From NCBI GenBank assembly GCA_963556145.1, contig OY744461.1, positions 9,434,891 to 9,498,890 on the forward strand: a stretch of DNA of 64,000 nucleotides, given 5' to 3'. Position 1 is the stretch's first letter, and every line of letters starts with the position of its first letter. Below the pieces are notes generated by a model. The model had not been told where the DNA came from. It saw only the letters and a program-made list of their open reading frames with translations, and did not search any database. Of this stretch, positions 12,067 to 24,500 are shown in pieces. Both the position numbers and the translations under genes were made by a program. The stretch is from Hygrocybe punicea. Taxonomy: Eukaryota > Basidiomycota > Agaricomycetes > Agaricales > Hygrophoraceae.

Positions 12067-13199
12067 TTGAATCAATTGTTTTTCCCTGCAACCTCCCTGG
12101 CAAATCTGTTTGCTGCAATTTCCAGACTCATTAGACAAAGCCTTGTGTGCATGTTCTCTCCATCCTCTAGTTGTAATAGATCTATTTCTAATTTGAATCA
12201 TATTACCAAAATGTAAGGGTTTTGCTGTGATGTCTGCCATTCACACCATTTGTGCCAAGAGTTCAAGCTCTCAAGCTTTCAAGTCCAAAGTTGACAAATC
12301 CTTCAATTCCCTTCAATTTGCTTGGTGCAAATAGCTGGTACTCCTCAGCCCTGAGCCTCATGATTTTATGTCCACACTCCCAAATCCAAACAATGTCTAT
12401 GCGTTGAATAGAAATGGAATCATAACTAAAATACCCATGCCACAGACCCCCTTCCTTTCAGACTAGTTGGTACCTTAGGTTGTCACGGTGGTTAGTTGTT
12501 TCTAGTGATTTTATTTTTAAGGTAGGTGTCATCCATAATCTACAAAGATCACGTGCCAAGCGTGACAGAGCCCAGAATGGAAGGTACACGGTCAACAAAG
12601 CCAATAAACACGCTTTTACCAAGATTAGGATCAATTTTAACTAAAAGCTCTCCTGTCAATCTTAGATATATACATATGTCACGTATATATCAATTTATTT
12701 TCAAAAAATATCACAATCTCCATAACTAGTTCACTGAACTATAGTAATCCCCTCTGTAGTTGTGTGCCTCATGCCATAAAAAAAGTGGAGAGCACTATCC
12801 TCCATTGATAATCTCAAGATATGGTCAAAAACAAAAATCTAAGAATCTAACAAGGTAGAGAAGGAATAATAATGAGGCCAGGGATTCCGACAAAAAGAAA
12901 GTATGCCTTGATTTTCAATAACATACACAAATAAAGCGACTCAAAACCTTGCAAATCAAACTCCTCAGCACAGACATCACCGATTGCTGCAAAAACTTGG
13001 GATCTCACTCCCAGTGAAAACCCCGTCTAGCATAATCCAGTTAGATACTTTTACACAATATAAATCCTTTTATATCTATATACAACCAGTAAAATCATTC
13101 CAAGTGAAAAGACGACGATTAAAAATGACGATACATCTCACAAAGGCATAGCTAGCTCCTTTCTTGCGACAAAATATTTTGAAAATGGAACAAAATTGT
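12067..13199. other. Non-coding stretch, nothing recognised
   Basis: AT-rich sequence with no open frame resembling a protein, no tandem repeat and no RNA gene that I could recognise. Confidence 0.4.
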
Positions 13200-14225
13200 T
13201 CAAGTGCAGATGACATCATCTTTGGACTTGGAATTTTTTTGTTCATTCGTTTCCCCCTTGCTCCTGACTCCCATGTCCCCCATCCCTGTTGGCGCGTCTT
13301 TCCCCTCCCACGAGACCATCATAGCTGCTCTCCTCATGTCCCTGCAGCCAAACACCCTCATCGACTTTCTCATCTGCAGCCACTCTGTCACAACCCTGTA
13401 CGCAATGTCCACATTTGGCACACTCTTCCGGGTCACAACCAGCGGTGAGAGCATTGCCTTGGTTATGGACTTTGTTCCTGGTGGCGAGTCATTTACCCAT
13501 CTGCGACGTTCGAACATGCCCATATTTATTGTCTTGTCTTTTAAGCTAATTGCATACGCACCAACCACAAACCAGCGATTTCCTGATCCTGTCGCAAAGT
13601 TTTTTGCAGCAGAACTGCTGCAGAAGTCACAGTTGCTCTGCATTATCTACACTCCCTTGACATCATCTACCGAGGCCTCAAACCCGAAAACATCCTTCTC
13701 AACCACGACAGACACATCAAAGTAGCCGATTTCGGGTTCGTGAAACGGTGCTCACTCACAACGTGGACACTCTGCGAGATGCTCTCTGCTCTCCCAGCAT
13801 ATCATCAACCAGAAGCAAACCCCGTCCTCCTATACGAAAAAATCACCTGTAGGCCCGCATTCATCCGCTGGCCAGCCTTCAATGACAACGCTACGGATCT
13901 CATACTAAAACTCATGGAAAGCGACCTGTCGAAGCAGTATGGGAACCTGCGGCATGGCGCGGGTGATGTCTTTGCTCACGCATGGTTCCGCGAGGTGGAC
14001 TGGGAGAAACTAGCCAATAGAGAGATAACCGCGCCTTATCTGCCCAAGATAACGGGAGATGGCAATGCAAGCGCATAAGCCCCCATCCGCTTTCCTTGGG
14101 TTAAACCTACCACCTACTCTTGTTTTTTTTTTGGTGCAGATTTGACAAGTACTCGGAAGACGATGCAGCCGAGACCTATGGCCTACTCACGGATGACCCT
14201 TTCAGTGTACAGTTTCCATGCTTTG
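13200..14225 (+). pseudogene. Broken PKA-like (AGC-family) protein kinase
   Basis: Kinase subdomains can be read in order but in shifting frames. 'VMDFVPGGESFTHLRR' (about 13465) is the hinge region. 'RFPDPVAKFFAAE' (from 13575), 'YRGLKPENILLNHDRH' (about 13670) and 'VADFGFVKR' (about 13720) follow, then 'YEKI', 'DLSKQYGNLRHGAGDV', 'WFREVDW' and 'FDKYSEDDA' (to about 14165), as in PKA catalytic subunits. The catalytic-loop Asp (normally R-D-L-K) is Gly here, an 11 nt duplication-like insertion lies near 13613, and the activation segment through the APE motif is missing between 'TWTLCE' and 'MLSALPAYHQ'. It is therefore a pseudogene, or at best a catalytically dead kinase. A terminal exon after an intron (about 14078-14140) is still recognisable. 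Confidence 0.75.
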
Positions 14226-15133
14226 ACTACACGCCCGACCATCGCCCTCCTCGTAAAAAAATGAGGACCAGCGTCCGCACGAGTAGACCTCTTTCCCCGG
14301 CCATCACACGCAGACTACACATACCTTGCAAAGTACGGCATCAAGGCTAGCAGCGGTGGCCGCAGTAGTGCCTGTGAGACAATCAGTGAGCTCTTGTCCC
14401 CAGCGTATGTTGTTGTACAGATATTAACCTCCCGTCCCAGGCCGTGTCGCCGTGGGTGCCATTGCGAAAAAATCTCTCAAGACCGCATATACCCGCTGTC
14501 CACACCCCGCAACCACCGAGAAAATGGCCCAGGTACGTGTACACCCCACCAAGCCCTCTATGGATTCACTCACCATTCAACCTCAGCGTATAGTGCACCC
14601 AACGGCATCCCCCACAACATCCTGGGGAACGGGGAATGGGGGCGCAGAATGGATTGGGCGGTATGAGCGGCGGGGTGGCAGGGATGCACCTAGACAGCAA
14701 TCGATAGCAATGTTTTTTATTAGAAATGGCAATGTTTTTTAATGTATCTTAATGGCGAAACTTCTACTCAGGGTGCAGAAATCTATTTAAATTCCTAAAC
14801 TATATTTTCATGGATGTGAATCTACCTAAAAGTATCTAGATAGGTGGACTTTTCACTGGGTCTCACTCTTAGTAATATCTAAAACACTTCTCAGGAAGCT
14901 AATTTTTGTATTTCCTCCTAGATGTCTTGCAAATCGAATTCCGGTGTCATTCTTTCCTCATTTGATTGAGCATTCAAGTCGGGGAAGACTTAAGGGTAAA
15001 TCTGAAGTTCACAAAAAGATCACATCTTGTGATCTTTGCAGATTATGGATGACACCTACCTTAAGAGAAAGATGTGGCCAAATCCGGCATTTGCCACGAC
15101 TCCAATCACGGGATCTGGCCACCCTGAGTAAAC
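14226..15133. other. Gene-poor stretch with a possible unidentified exon remnant
   Basis: About 14308-14402 reads openly as a protein-like piece with 'YTYLAKYGIKASSGGRSS', bounded by an AG-like and a GT-like site, which I cannot assign. The rest holds no gene. A short inverted repeat AAGATCACATCTTGTGATCTT lies near 15019. Confidence 0.3.
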
Positions 15134-15649
15134 ATGGCCAAATCCGGAGACTCCATGCTTCCACCTCCCAAGCGACAACGTTCCGAATCATCAGCAAGTG
15201 ATCCCAAATCCAGTCGATTAAGATCAGCAATGTCTGCCCTTGCCGATTATCGCAGTGATGAGGATCATATGGTGGTCGACGCTTCTATTCGTGATGGCGA
15301 AAGCGAGCCTCAGACGTCCTGCCGATCCCTCGCAAAAAGTCTGGAAATGGTGCCGAACGATCTCGACGATGCCACCCATGCCCGTTTAGACGCTGAGGTT
15401 ATCAAGGTGGTTCCCTTGATACGATTATCCGACCCTACCGACCCTACCGTTAACTCTTTGGCTCCTTTTCTTCTTGCGACCATTGCGTCAACCTCAGAGG
15501 GACTACTCGACCCGTCCTATGAAAAGACCCAGAACGCGATGGGTTTGCTCAACAAGCATCCGGAGTTGATGATTATGTTGGATTCGGCGCGAGAGGCCAG
15601 ATCGTTCAAGGGGATACGGAACTTGAGTGCGATATCCGCGTTTGAATGA
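15134..15649 (+). CDS. Hypothetical protein with N-terminal nuclear-localisation-like motif
   Basis: An intact 171-residue ORF begins with a basic 'PPPKRQR' motif like a classical nuclear localisation signal, followed by a Ser/Asp-rich and then a helical region. I recognise no domain. It ends 288 bp before the Crinkler-type gene on the same strand. It may be a separate small gene or a displaced N-terminal part of that gene; no intron joining the two is obvious. Confidence 0.45.
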   Translation: MAKSGDSMLPPPKRQRSESSASDPKSSRLRSAMSALADYRSDEDHMVVDASIRDGESEPQTSCRSLAKSLEMVPNDLDDATHARLDAEVIKVVPLIRLSDPTDPTVNSLAPFLLATIASTSEGLLDPSYEKTQNAMGLLNKHPELMIMLDSAREARSFKGIRNLSAISAFE

Positions 15650-15937
15650 AGACTAGATGACATCTAACGCATATACAGAGATTCTCCGCCCATCAACGGC
15701 TCCTGGTATGTTGGCCCCGTCGCTCGGAAATATGAATATTGACGATCATACCCATGTGCACCTGTCGTTCAGAGCACTCCAGCTTGGCTGACGAGTCCTC
15801 GTGGGTGATTCGGGAAATTCCTCCTAACTGTCAGCACTCCTTTTACTTTCTTTGCTTGGCAGAATGCTCACATTGATATGCCAACTAGTGGCTTGTGAGC
15901 ATCGACGCTCCTCTGCTTTCTATCTCTCATTCCGCAT

Positions 15938-18309
15938 ATGGCAGACTTCAAGCAAGCGTTCGAGTGCGAGTATGTAGCTCCATTCCCGGACATCCTGTTG
16001 ACGACAATGGATCTATACATGCCAAGCCCCTTCGAAGAATATTACAATCGCTCATTTTCCATTGTGCAGTCGTCCGGCATGGGCAAGTCACGTCTCGTTG
16101 ACCACTCGGCCACATCTCGCTTTACCTTTCCATTCAATCTGCATGAAGTGATGTCAACTGGTTCAAAAAGTACGCATCCTCCTCCTTGTCTAACACTTGT
16201 TTGATCTGTTTCTTCTTCACAAGCGTATCCTCCGTTTGATGACAATGTCCGCGGTTATCTCACCGAGTCATTTGCGGCCGAGGAACCGGCATTGACGAGA
16301 CACTTTACCTTTTTGGAGGCTCTGTTTGATCTAGCGGTTGAAGAGCTCAATACGTACGAAAAGGGCACTCCAGCGGAGGTTGCACTGGCATGGTACAAAT
16401 GGATGAACCACGGCGCGACAAATACGAATGTCGGGACGAACAGGGCCTTGTTCTATGATCGAGTGATTGAAGCTGCACGACGTGTACGTTGCTGTTTTGT
16501 TTTGCCTGCTTCTGCTGATGGGTTGGCTAGCTCGAGTCTCTAACACCCACCGATCTTGGTAGTGTCACAGCTAAGCTCCAGGATGTCCTCGATGCTCGCC
16601 AAAATCGCCTGATAAAAGCCGCCGGCGCCTTTTGTCGTCATCTCGATGAGCTCCATGGGCACGTTGAGAAGAAATTCGTGGCGATGGTCTACTTTGATGA
16701 AGCTCATACATTGCAGAATGTCCATCGGGACAAATCTTCACCCCGCACTCCGTACTTTGCCCTTACGCATGTCTTGGCCACGCTTGTGAAGATACCAATA
16801 TTCTTCATTTTTCTGACCACAAATTCCAGTCTAAGCGCGTTGGCGCCGACAGATGCAAACTACCCTTCACTTCGAGTCCAGACAGGGCGGAATGTCATTC
16901 CGCCCTTTTTCGAGCTTCCTTTTGATACCTTTTGCCAGGACTTTACGGCAAAGGTCAGGGTTCTTGGCAAGCTGACGCTCAGCGGAGTTTGCGAACTTGA
17001 GCAGATAGTCAAGTTTGGCCGTCCCATGTGAGTACTAAATTCTGGACTGCGGCTGCCCAATGGTCAACCACGTTCTAGGTGGAACTCGCACTATCTGAGC
17101 ATCCCTGATGACCCTGATCTGCACCCGACCATTCAGTTGGCCATGATGAAGCTGAAATCGGGGAAATCTGTTAGGGATCCGCTTGTTAGGCTCGCTGCCC
17201 TCGATTGTCGTGTGCTTATCCGTTTCGATCCCGTACATTCAAATTCACGCGCGACGCAAGCTGACCTTGTCAGGAGCTTCATGCGCACCGTATTTAATAT
17301 TCCCGAGGGGCGTTACTTTATGTGGAGTGGGTATCCGTCTGAGCCCATCCTCGCAGAAGCTGCGGCACGCCTCTTGAATGAGCAAACTACCCAAATCATG
17401 CACCATGCTCCGGATATCCTTGAATCAGCACTCAATAACGGTTTACTAGCTCGTGGAGAACGTGGAGAACTGGTTGCTCGGACGCTCTTTATAGTTGCGC
17501 ATGACCAGGCTATCATCAAGTGTTACCCAGGAATGCCATCCGGCCCGCGTTTCCATCGTCCGGTCCGGTTCGTGGAGCTTCTCGAACACCTCCTTGCTCC
17601 TGACATCTGGAAGGTCGTCCGGGATGCTCAGCCTTTTCATGCTTTTGCTGGTGACCTAACCTTGGGGCAAGCGTTTAAAGACGCGTGGGTAAACTTTTCG
17701 CACTTTGTACAGCTTGGCGATCATGCCTCGTTCAAATTGCACTGTGGTTCGGAGTTGCTCAAACGCGGGGCGGCCATCCAGACTTTTGACAACCAATACA
17801 ACATGGATGGTGGAATACCCCTTCTCTTCGGCGACCCACTCACAACTGTCATCAGCGAGGAAAACACGAGTATGGCCCAATATCAGGTCAAGAATGCCGC
17901 AACGGCGGTCCGAGTATTCCCTGAGGCCGATTTGGTTGGTTTGAGCCAGAAGAATCTACCGATTATTTCCATCGTCATGCAATTGGGGGTCGAAATGAAG
18001 GATGGCGAACGAGTAGTTGTGACAACGGTACCGAAAAGCCTCGACGCTCCTGCCAGACATACTCGGTCACATGATGATTCTCAGCCCACTGACATTAACC
18101 GACGTCACTATATGATCACGCTCTATGGTTGTACCTCGATGACATATAGCTGCATTCCCGAAAACTCGACAGGATATAGTCAAGTTCTCAGGGCCCAAAA
18201 GCCGTTCGCAGATTTTCCAAGGGCTTCTACGCCGCATAATGCATTATCATTCATCGCATTGAAACCCATGATCTACGACGAGGGAGGCTTTTATATGCCC
18301 TGGTCCTGA
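15938..18309 (+). CDS. Crinkler-type P-loop NTPase-nuclease protein
   Basis: Likely exons are 15938-16169, 16224-16481, 16571-17027 and 17079-18309, joining to about 725 codons; the second intron's exact sites are uncertain. Walker A is seen as 'SSGMGKSRLVD' (about 16070-16102), followed by a 'PPFDDNVRGYL' segment, and Walker B as 'VYFDEAHTL' (about 16687-16713). Near the C-terminus 'MDGGIPLLFGD' (about 17803-17835) and 'QYQVKN' (about 17879-17896) fit a PD-(D/E)xK-like nuclease core with Q-x-K in place of E-x-K. This two-domain plan matches the Crinkler-RHS-type effector families reported from fungi and oomycetes, which are thought to act in the nucleus. No frameshift was seen. It lies in the loop between the inverted arms. 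A secretion signal is not evident. Confidence 0.7.
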
Positions 18310-18942
18310 ACAAGGTTATAAGGATGGATACGGTGTCAATCGGATATTATCAGTTTGATTTGTACTTTTTATACAGTGTACCAAACTCGCCACTGTATGT
18401 TACGTCACGTTATGCCTCTTGCCAATCCCTATTAGGGAATTGATGTGTACACCTGTGAAGCCCACCCTAACCCTCTAATTAGAGGTTATATCCTATTCAG
18501 CTGACACCTCTAACTAGAGGGTATTTATGGTAGCTAGGGCCTCTTTCAATAATGGTTCAATAGTTATAAAGTACTTGGAAAATTTTAGTGTCCTGGACCC
18601 CAGAGATAGTGTGTTCCGCACTCAGGAACAAGGGCGCTAATGGGCTCGGTTTCCCATCACCGTTGCCATGGCCCTGCCCATCACTTACTGGCACACACGC
18701 ACTCATCGTCGTCGACAATGAGCACGACTATTTCACTATCCTGCCATATTTTCTTGCAGATTTTTTTACATATCATAGATATATTGTTCTACATACAGTA
18801 TATAGACTAATATATATGAAAATAAAAGAAATAAAAGAGAAATAAAAGAAATAAAAAATAATGATACATGGGGTGCCACCAACAAACGGGAGGGTACTCA
18901 CCTTCGCAGAGGTGCTGTAGAGACATATATATCTCTGGGTAC
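18310..18942. other. Non-coding stretch, AT-rich, with a short repeated CTCTAATTAGAGG-like word
   Basis: CCTCTAATTAGAGG (about 18473) and CCTCTAACTAGAGG (about 18508) are a short palindromic pair. About 18725-18865 is strongly AT-rich with repeated AATAAAAGAAATAAAAG. No gene is recognised. Confidence 0.45.
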
Positions 18943-19100
18943 GTATTATACCGGTCTTCTATGTATATATATACAATTCTGGGACATGAAATTGTTGCAG
19001 ATTTAAGTTGGCAATCCATTGGGCACACTACTGAGGTGCTCTGTACCAATTTTCTAAGAAATCGGCGGACCGGTTATGGAGAAAGAGTCCATGCAAGTTG
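18943..19100. repeat. Inner inverted repeat, right copy
   Basis: Reverse complement of 11904-12066 at high identity, including TATTATACCGGTCTTCTATG and GGCGGACCGGTTATGGAG. Confidence 0.85.
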
Positions 19101-19867
19101 GGAGGGGAATATGTGTTAATGTGGGAAATTAGTCCAAGTTTGGCTTCTAATTATCATGTGATGATGGCATCAATTATGATTCATAATCAAGTTGTTTGGT
19201 CATGTTTTCATGTCTTATATGGGTTGTGAATCTCCTTTCGGGGCTCACTTCTAAATCAATCTCATAACTGTATTGTGGGCATCCTGCACTTTATATGTCT
19301 CCATAGTCCTTTTCATTGCCAATGATCTTGTCTCTGCTCTGTTCACAATTGTACCACCATCTATTGTATTCAACTCTGCTTGCCATGTAAAGTGGACTTG
19401 TGGCCTTGGAGTCTTCAACATTGTCTAAATCCACTCTACTGGTGCCGAATCCCACTGTCCATATGAGAAATTTGCAAGTTTTTAACCATCCAAATTTCCA
19501 TCAAGTACAAAACAATGGTGTTGGTCATGATTGCATTACAAGTGCACTGGCAACAGTTCAAATTTGGTGAAGACATGTAGGACATTCATAACAGTACTAA
19601 TGTGTCTGAATCATTTCATCCACAAAACACTGGACCAAGCAACTGTCTCCAATCATTTGGAGCTGCCTCTTTCTCAGCCCATTCACAAACCTTCTCAATC
19701 TTTTGTCCACTACCTGCCACATGTCAGTCCTTCTGCTGATCCCGACCTTGACCATTTGAACCCCTGCAAATTGGTTAATCTTGTGTCCCTTCAACACTTG
19801 GTGGATGAAGAATCCACACCTGAAACAAATGAGTTGGAGGCAAACTTGGCAAGTTTACAGTTGACAT
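19101..19867. other. Non-coding stretch, nothing recognised
   Basis: The only longish open frame (19531-19884) has no recognisable domain and runs into the arm B repeat, so I do not call it a gene. Confidence 0.4.
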
Positions 19868-20029
19868 TTATATATGCCTGGTAGCAATGCATTGGAAAAT
19901 TTGCACCAAAATCTGACTTGGTGGGATGGTTTAGAGTCATCATATAACCCATGAGATGTCCTGTGCAAATTTTGAACAAAATTGGCGGACCGGTTTTGGA
20001 GCTATAGTGCAAACAAGGGGTAGAAGGGG

Positions 20030-21520
20030 GTATGGGGAGCACATTGGCATATCTCAAGAATGCATTCACAAAATGGTCCGGGAGATTATTTCAATGGAAT
20101 GTGGTGATCAAATAGCCCCCAGAACAAGTGATTTGAGGTTACAAGCTGCCCTGGAACATGTGCTATACAAGGGGGGTATGAGGAGCACATGGGCATATCT
20201 CAAGAATGAATTCATAAAAGTGTCCGGGAGATTGTTTCATTGGAAAGTGGTGATCAAATAGCCCCCAGAACAAGTGATTTGAGGTTCCTAGCTGTCCTGG
20301 AACATGTGCTGTACAAGGGGGGTATGAGGAGCACATGGGCATATCTCAAGAATGAATTCATAAAGGGGTCCGGGAGATGACTCCATTGCAATCCCATGGT
20401 AAAATAACCCCCAGAACAGGTGATTAGAGGTTCCTAGCTGGCCAGGAACATGTGCTGTACTAGGGGGGTATGAGGAGCACATGGGCATATCTCAAGAATG
20501 CATTCATAAAAGGGTCTGGGAAATGACTCCATTGCATTCCCATGGTTAAATAACCCCCAGAACAAGTGATTTCAGATTCCTAGCTGGCCAGGAACATGTG
20601 CTGTACAAGGGGGGTATGAGGAGCACATGGGCATATCTCAAGAATGCATTCATAAAAGGGTCTGGGAGATGACTCCATTGAACTCCCATGATAAAATATC
20701 CCCTAGAACAAGTGATTTGAGGTTGCTAGCTGGCCAGCAACCTGTGCTATGCCAGGGGGGTATGAGGAGCACATTGCTGTATCTCAAGAATGCATTCATA
20801 AAAGGGTGTGGGAGATCATTTCAATGGAATGTGGTGATCAAATAACCCCCAGGACAAGTCATTTGGGGTAGCTAGCTGGCCAGGAACATGTGTTATGTCA
20901 GGGGGATATAAGGAGCACATGGGTATATCTCAAGAATGCATTCACCAAATTGTCCGGAAGATTGTTTCAATTGAATGTGGTGATCAAATAGCCCCCAGAA
21001 CAAGTGATTTGAGGCTGCTAGCTCTCCAGGAACCTGTGCTATGCCAGGGGGGTAGGAGGAGCACATTCCTATATCTCAAGAATGCATTCATAAAATGGTC
21101 TGGGAGATGATTCCATTGCGATCTGGGGATCAACTTACCCCCTAGACATGGGATTTTAGGTCACTAGCTGGCCAGGAGCATGTGCTATGCTAGGGGGTAT
21201 GAGGAGCACATTGGTGTATCTCAAGAATGCATTCACCAAAGTATCTGGGAGATCATTTCAATGAAATCTGATGATCAACTAGCCCCCTGGACAAGTGATC
21301 TCGGGTTGCTAGCTGGCCCAGAGCATGTGCTCTGTCAGGGGGTAGGAGGAGCACATTCATATATCTCAAGAATGCATGCACAAAATGGACCCGGAGATGA
21401 CTCCATTGAGAACCCATGGTGAAATAACCCCTAGGTCAAGTGATTTGAGGTTCCTAGCTGGCCAAGAATCTGTGCTATAACAGGGGGTAACTCAATACAT
21501 TCATAAAACCGTCTTGGAGA
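20030..21520 (-). repeat. ~146 bp tandem repeat, about eleven units (arm B)
   Basis: The word AGGAGCACAT recurs near 20035, 20181, 20326, 20478, 20618, 20766, 20912, 21057, 21204 and 21345, with a degenerate last unit near 21490. Spacing is 140-152 bp. Units share CATATCTCAAGAATGCATTC, GGGAGATGA, CCCCCAGAACAAGTGATTT and GCTAGCTGGCCAGGAAC. They are the inverse of the units at 9720-10300. Confidence 0.9.
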
Positions 21521-21594
21521 TGATTCCATTGATATCTAATGGTTCAATAGCCTCTAGGACAAGTATTTTCATGCTGCTCAATGTCTAGACACTA

Positions 21595-24500
21595 CTACTC
21601 TTCACCTGTCTCATCATTCTCTGAACATGTATCACCACTCTTCTCAATCTCTGAACTCCCACTGCCACCATCGTCGCTGTCATCAGTGGAATCACCGTTG
21701 CTTTCACTGACACTGCTCTCCTCAGATTGGACCTCTTGTCTTCTTGCTGGAGGCTTGCGGAAATTTGCCTTCTTCCAGGACTTTTGACGATCCCTGTATT
21801 CACGTCTGCTTACTTTGTATGGGATTCCGCGATGCTCTTGATCCAATTTCGCAGCTATCACAGCTGTGGATGCCTTTACCCTCGTTCTCACCGGTTTCTT
21901 CTCTCTGGTGACATTCCCAATCCTGGCCAGCTTGTAGTATCTTGAGTTGGTGACCAGCTCGATGTAACCATTGCGTGTCTTCCATATCGTTCCACATCTT
22001 CTTCCACCTTCCTGGCATCGTTTGCTGACAGGAAGACACTGAAGGTGAGCAAAGATGATGCTAAGCCCCGTGTTAATCTCCAGGAGACGACGCTCGGAAA
22101 GTGTCTTGCACAGATGATGATATTCCCCAATATAACCCTTATCCATCAATGGCTGCCAAACAGAGTTGGCATTGAAACCAGCATCGGGAGCGGGGAAAAA
22201 GATGGAGAGCATCGAGCGAAACGAAGAGTGTTTTTGTCCGGTCTTTGCCCCTCGAAGATTGTAGCTTGAAGCCAAGAACGTGCAGTTACGAAAAGATGCC
22301 TGTATGGCTTGTACCGTCCAACATTCCATGGCTTCTTGAAGGGTGGTGGGCTTGGGAGGTAGGCCATACATGGCATCGTCCACCACGGTAAGCCAGAGAT
22401 CGACTGTCATTCTGATAAATAGATCATTGGCCTGGGCGTGCTGGTCATACATGGCACTCCATTCCCAAGCCTTCAACATCGTCTCCGGTGAGTCTTGAAC
22501 AGCTTGAACCACCAACTTCCAGGGAGGCGAGTCACCGATGGGATACTGAGCATTTGGTTCAGAATTGATGAAATTGATTGTCCTAGCCTTTTTGCGTGCC
22601 CTCTTGTCCAGCTTCATCACCTTGGCCACCTCATCATTGTCGTTTTGCTCCAATCCTGGAAGAAAGATGTTGTTGGAAATGTCTATATCATGCAGAAAGA
22701 ACATTCCAAATCTTTCTATGCAGGGACCGAAATTGAGGTCAATGAGAGCAGCGTTAAGATAGCTGTAGATGTTTATGGGGGTGGTGATGATGTTCCGGAT
22801 CAGATGCATGATCAGACTAGTGATGATTCCATAGTTGGAGGGACGTGATTTTGACAACTTGAGTTGGAAGTTTTTGAGCTCCAACATTCTCCTTCCCACA
22901 AAGGTGAACCAAAGATCGGATTTAACCCACAACACGGGATCTGACCGCAAGTAATCCAATGCCTGGATCACAAAATACTGCAAGTCAGATGTAGAAGAAA
23001 ACCACCAGAGACACACAGCAAACTAGCCTTTCTTTTTGCGGACATCAAAGCCGTCTTGATGGCCAGTCCACTTCCACGAATTTCTTCTCTAACCCCGAAT
23101 GACTTTCTTTTGGCACCCTTGAACATGCCACCATATCTTTTGCAACAGTCGAGGAAAGTGGGGGAGGCAAAGTAAGCCTCACGGTCCTCGCAAAAGTAGG
23201 AGTTAGACCCTGGACGGCGAATGGCCTCAAAGTACAGGCCATAGGAAGAACGAAAAGTAAACTGGACTGCCTTCATCCTCTCCTGTTGCATTTCAGCCTG
23301 CATGCCACCGTACTGTGCCAGAGTGTTGGTGTTATGGATGGTGCTCTGCTTCATCCCAGCGGCTTGATATGAACCTTGCACAACGGGCAGCTTCCAAAGA
23401 CCGACCAATGGGGTTGCATCTTTGGGATTTGGATGGAAAGAAATCCCAAAGTCGAGGAAGAGTTGTCCATTGGATCGATCCATAGCATAGTCCCAATCCA
23501 TTCCGGGGTACTCCCTCATCAAAGCTTGATAGGGGTCATCCTCCACGGTAAGGTTTTTGGAGCTTCGAAAGTCGCAAACGAAGAAGAAGGAACCGAAGAG
23601 ATCGAGATTGTCAGGATTTTCCATAATGATTTTCTTCATGCAATACTGCAAATCATCAAGGGCAGAAGCACGAACAGGAGTGGTCTTGGTGTCGACGAAT
23701 CTATGATTTACTGAAGCCTTCCATCTCCACTCATCCAGAGTGAAATCTGTGTACTCCAAACAGCCAGGAACTGTGGAGGCAATGATGGAAGGGAGGACGA
23801 CCTCTGTAAACCACAAAGATTGCACTTCGAAAGGAATCCGGTTGACTCGAAAGCCCCTGAACTCGTCCCGGTGAATCATCCGTGGAAAGAAAACATATAT
23901 GTTCACGCTTCCTGCACCATCTCCAAGATGAGCAAAGTGGGTGTGAGGTATTCCAGACAAAGGAAATGACTTGGATAGCCACTCTGATCGACCACCGCTG
24001 TCCTTGTCGAGCTCTGAACGAGGAAGAAGGATGTCCACATAAACGTGATTGTTTCTGTGGATAGGAGCTTCCCTCCTTTCGTATGGCAACACGAACATCT
24101 TGATGGCTTGAAGAAAATGGAGTTTGTGAGTGACCCAGATCATGCTATCGATGTCGAAACACGAGGTTATTTCATCTTCCTCCAAATGAACTTTGTCTTC
24201 CTCGAGAGATAGGTGGATATAATGGCCATAAGAAGATCGACCGCAAACAAAGGCATTGAAACTCTCTATGGAGTTTTCTCTACCAGCATGAGACAACATG
24301 TCTTCCATTCCCATAGTCACGATATCGTTAACATCGACATTGATGTCCTCGTGACCACGTCTTGCCAGAGAATAATCACCAGTGATGTGATCGGAGGTGC
24401 TTTCCCCTGTGAGTGATGACCCGACAGGCAGGAGATGTTCTTGGACGAGGATGGGGTCGACATTATTGAACATGAGGGCGAAACTGGGTTCCAACCTGTA

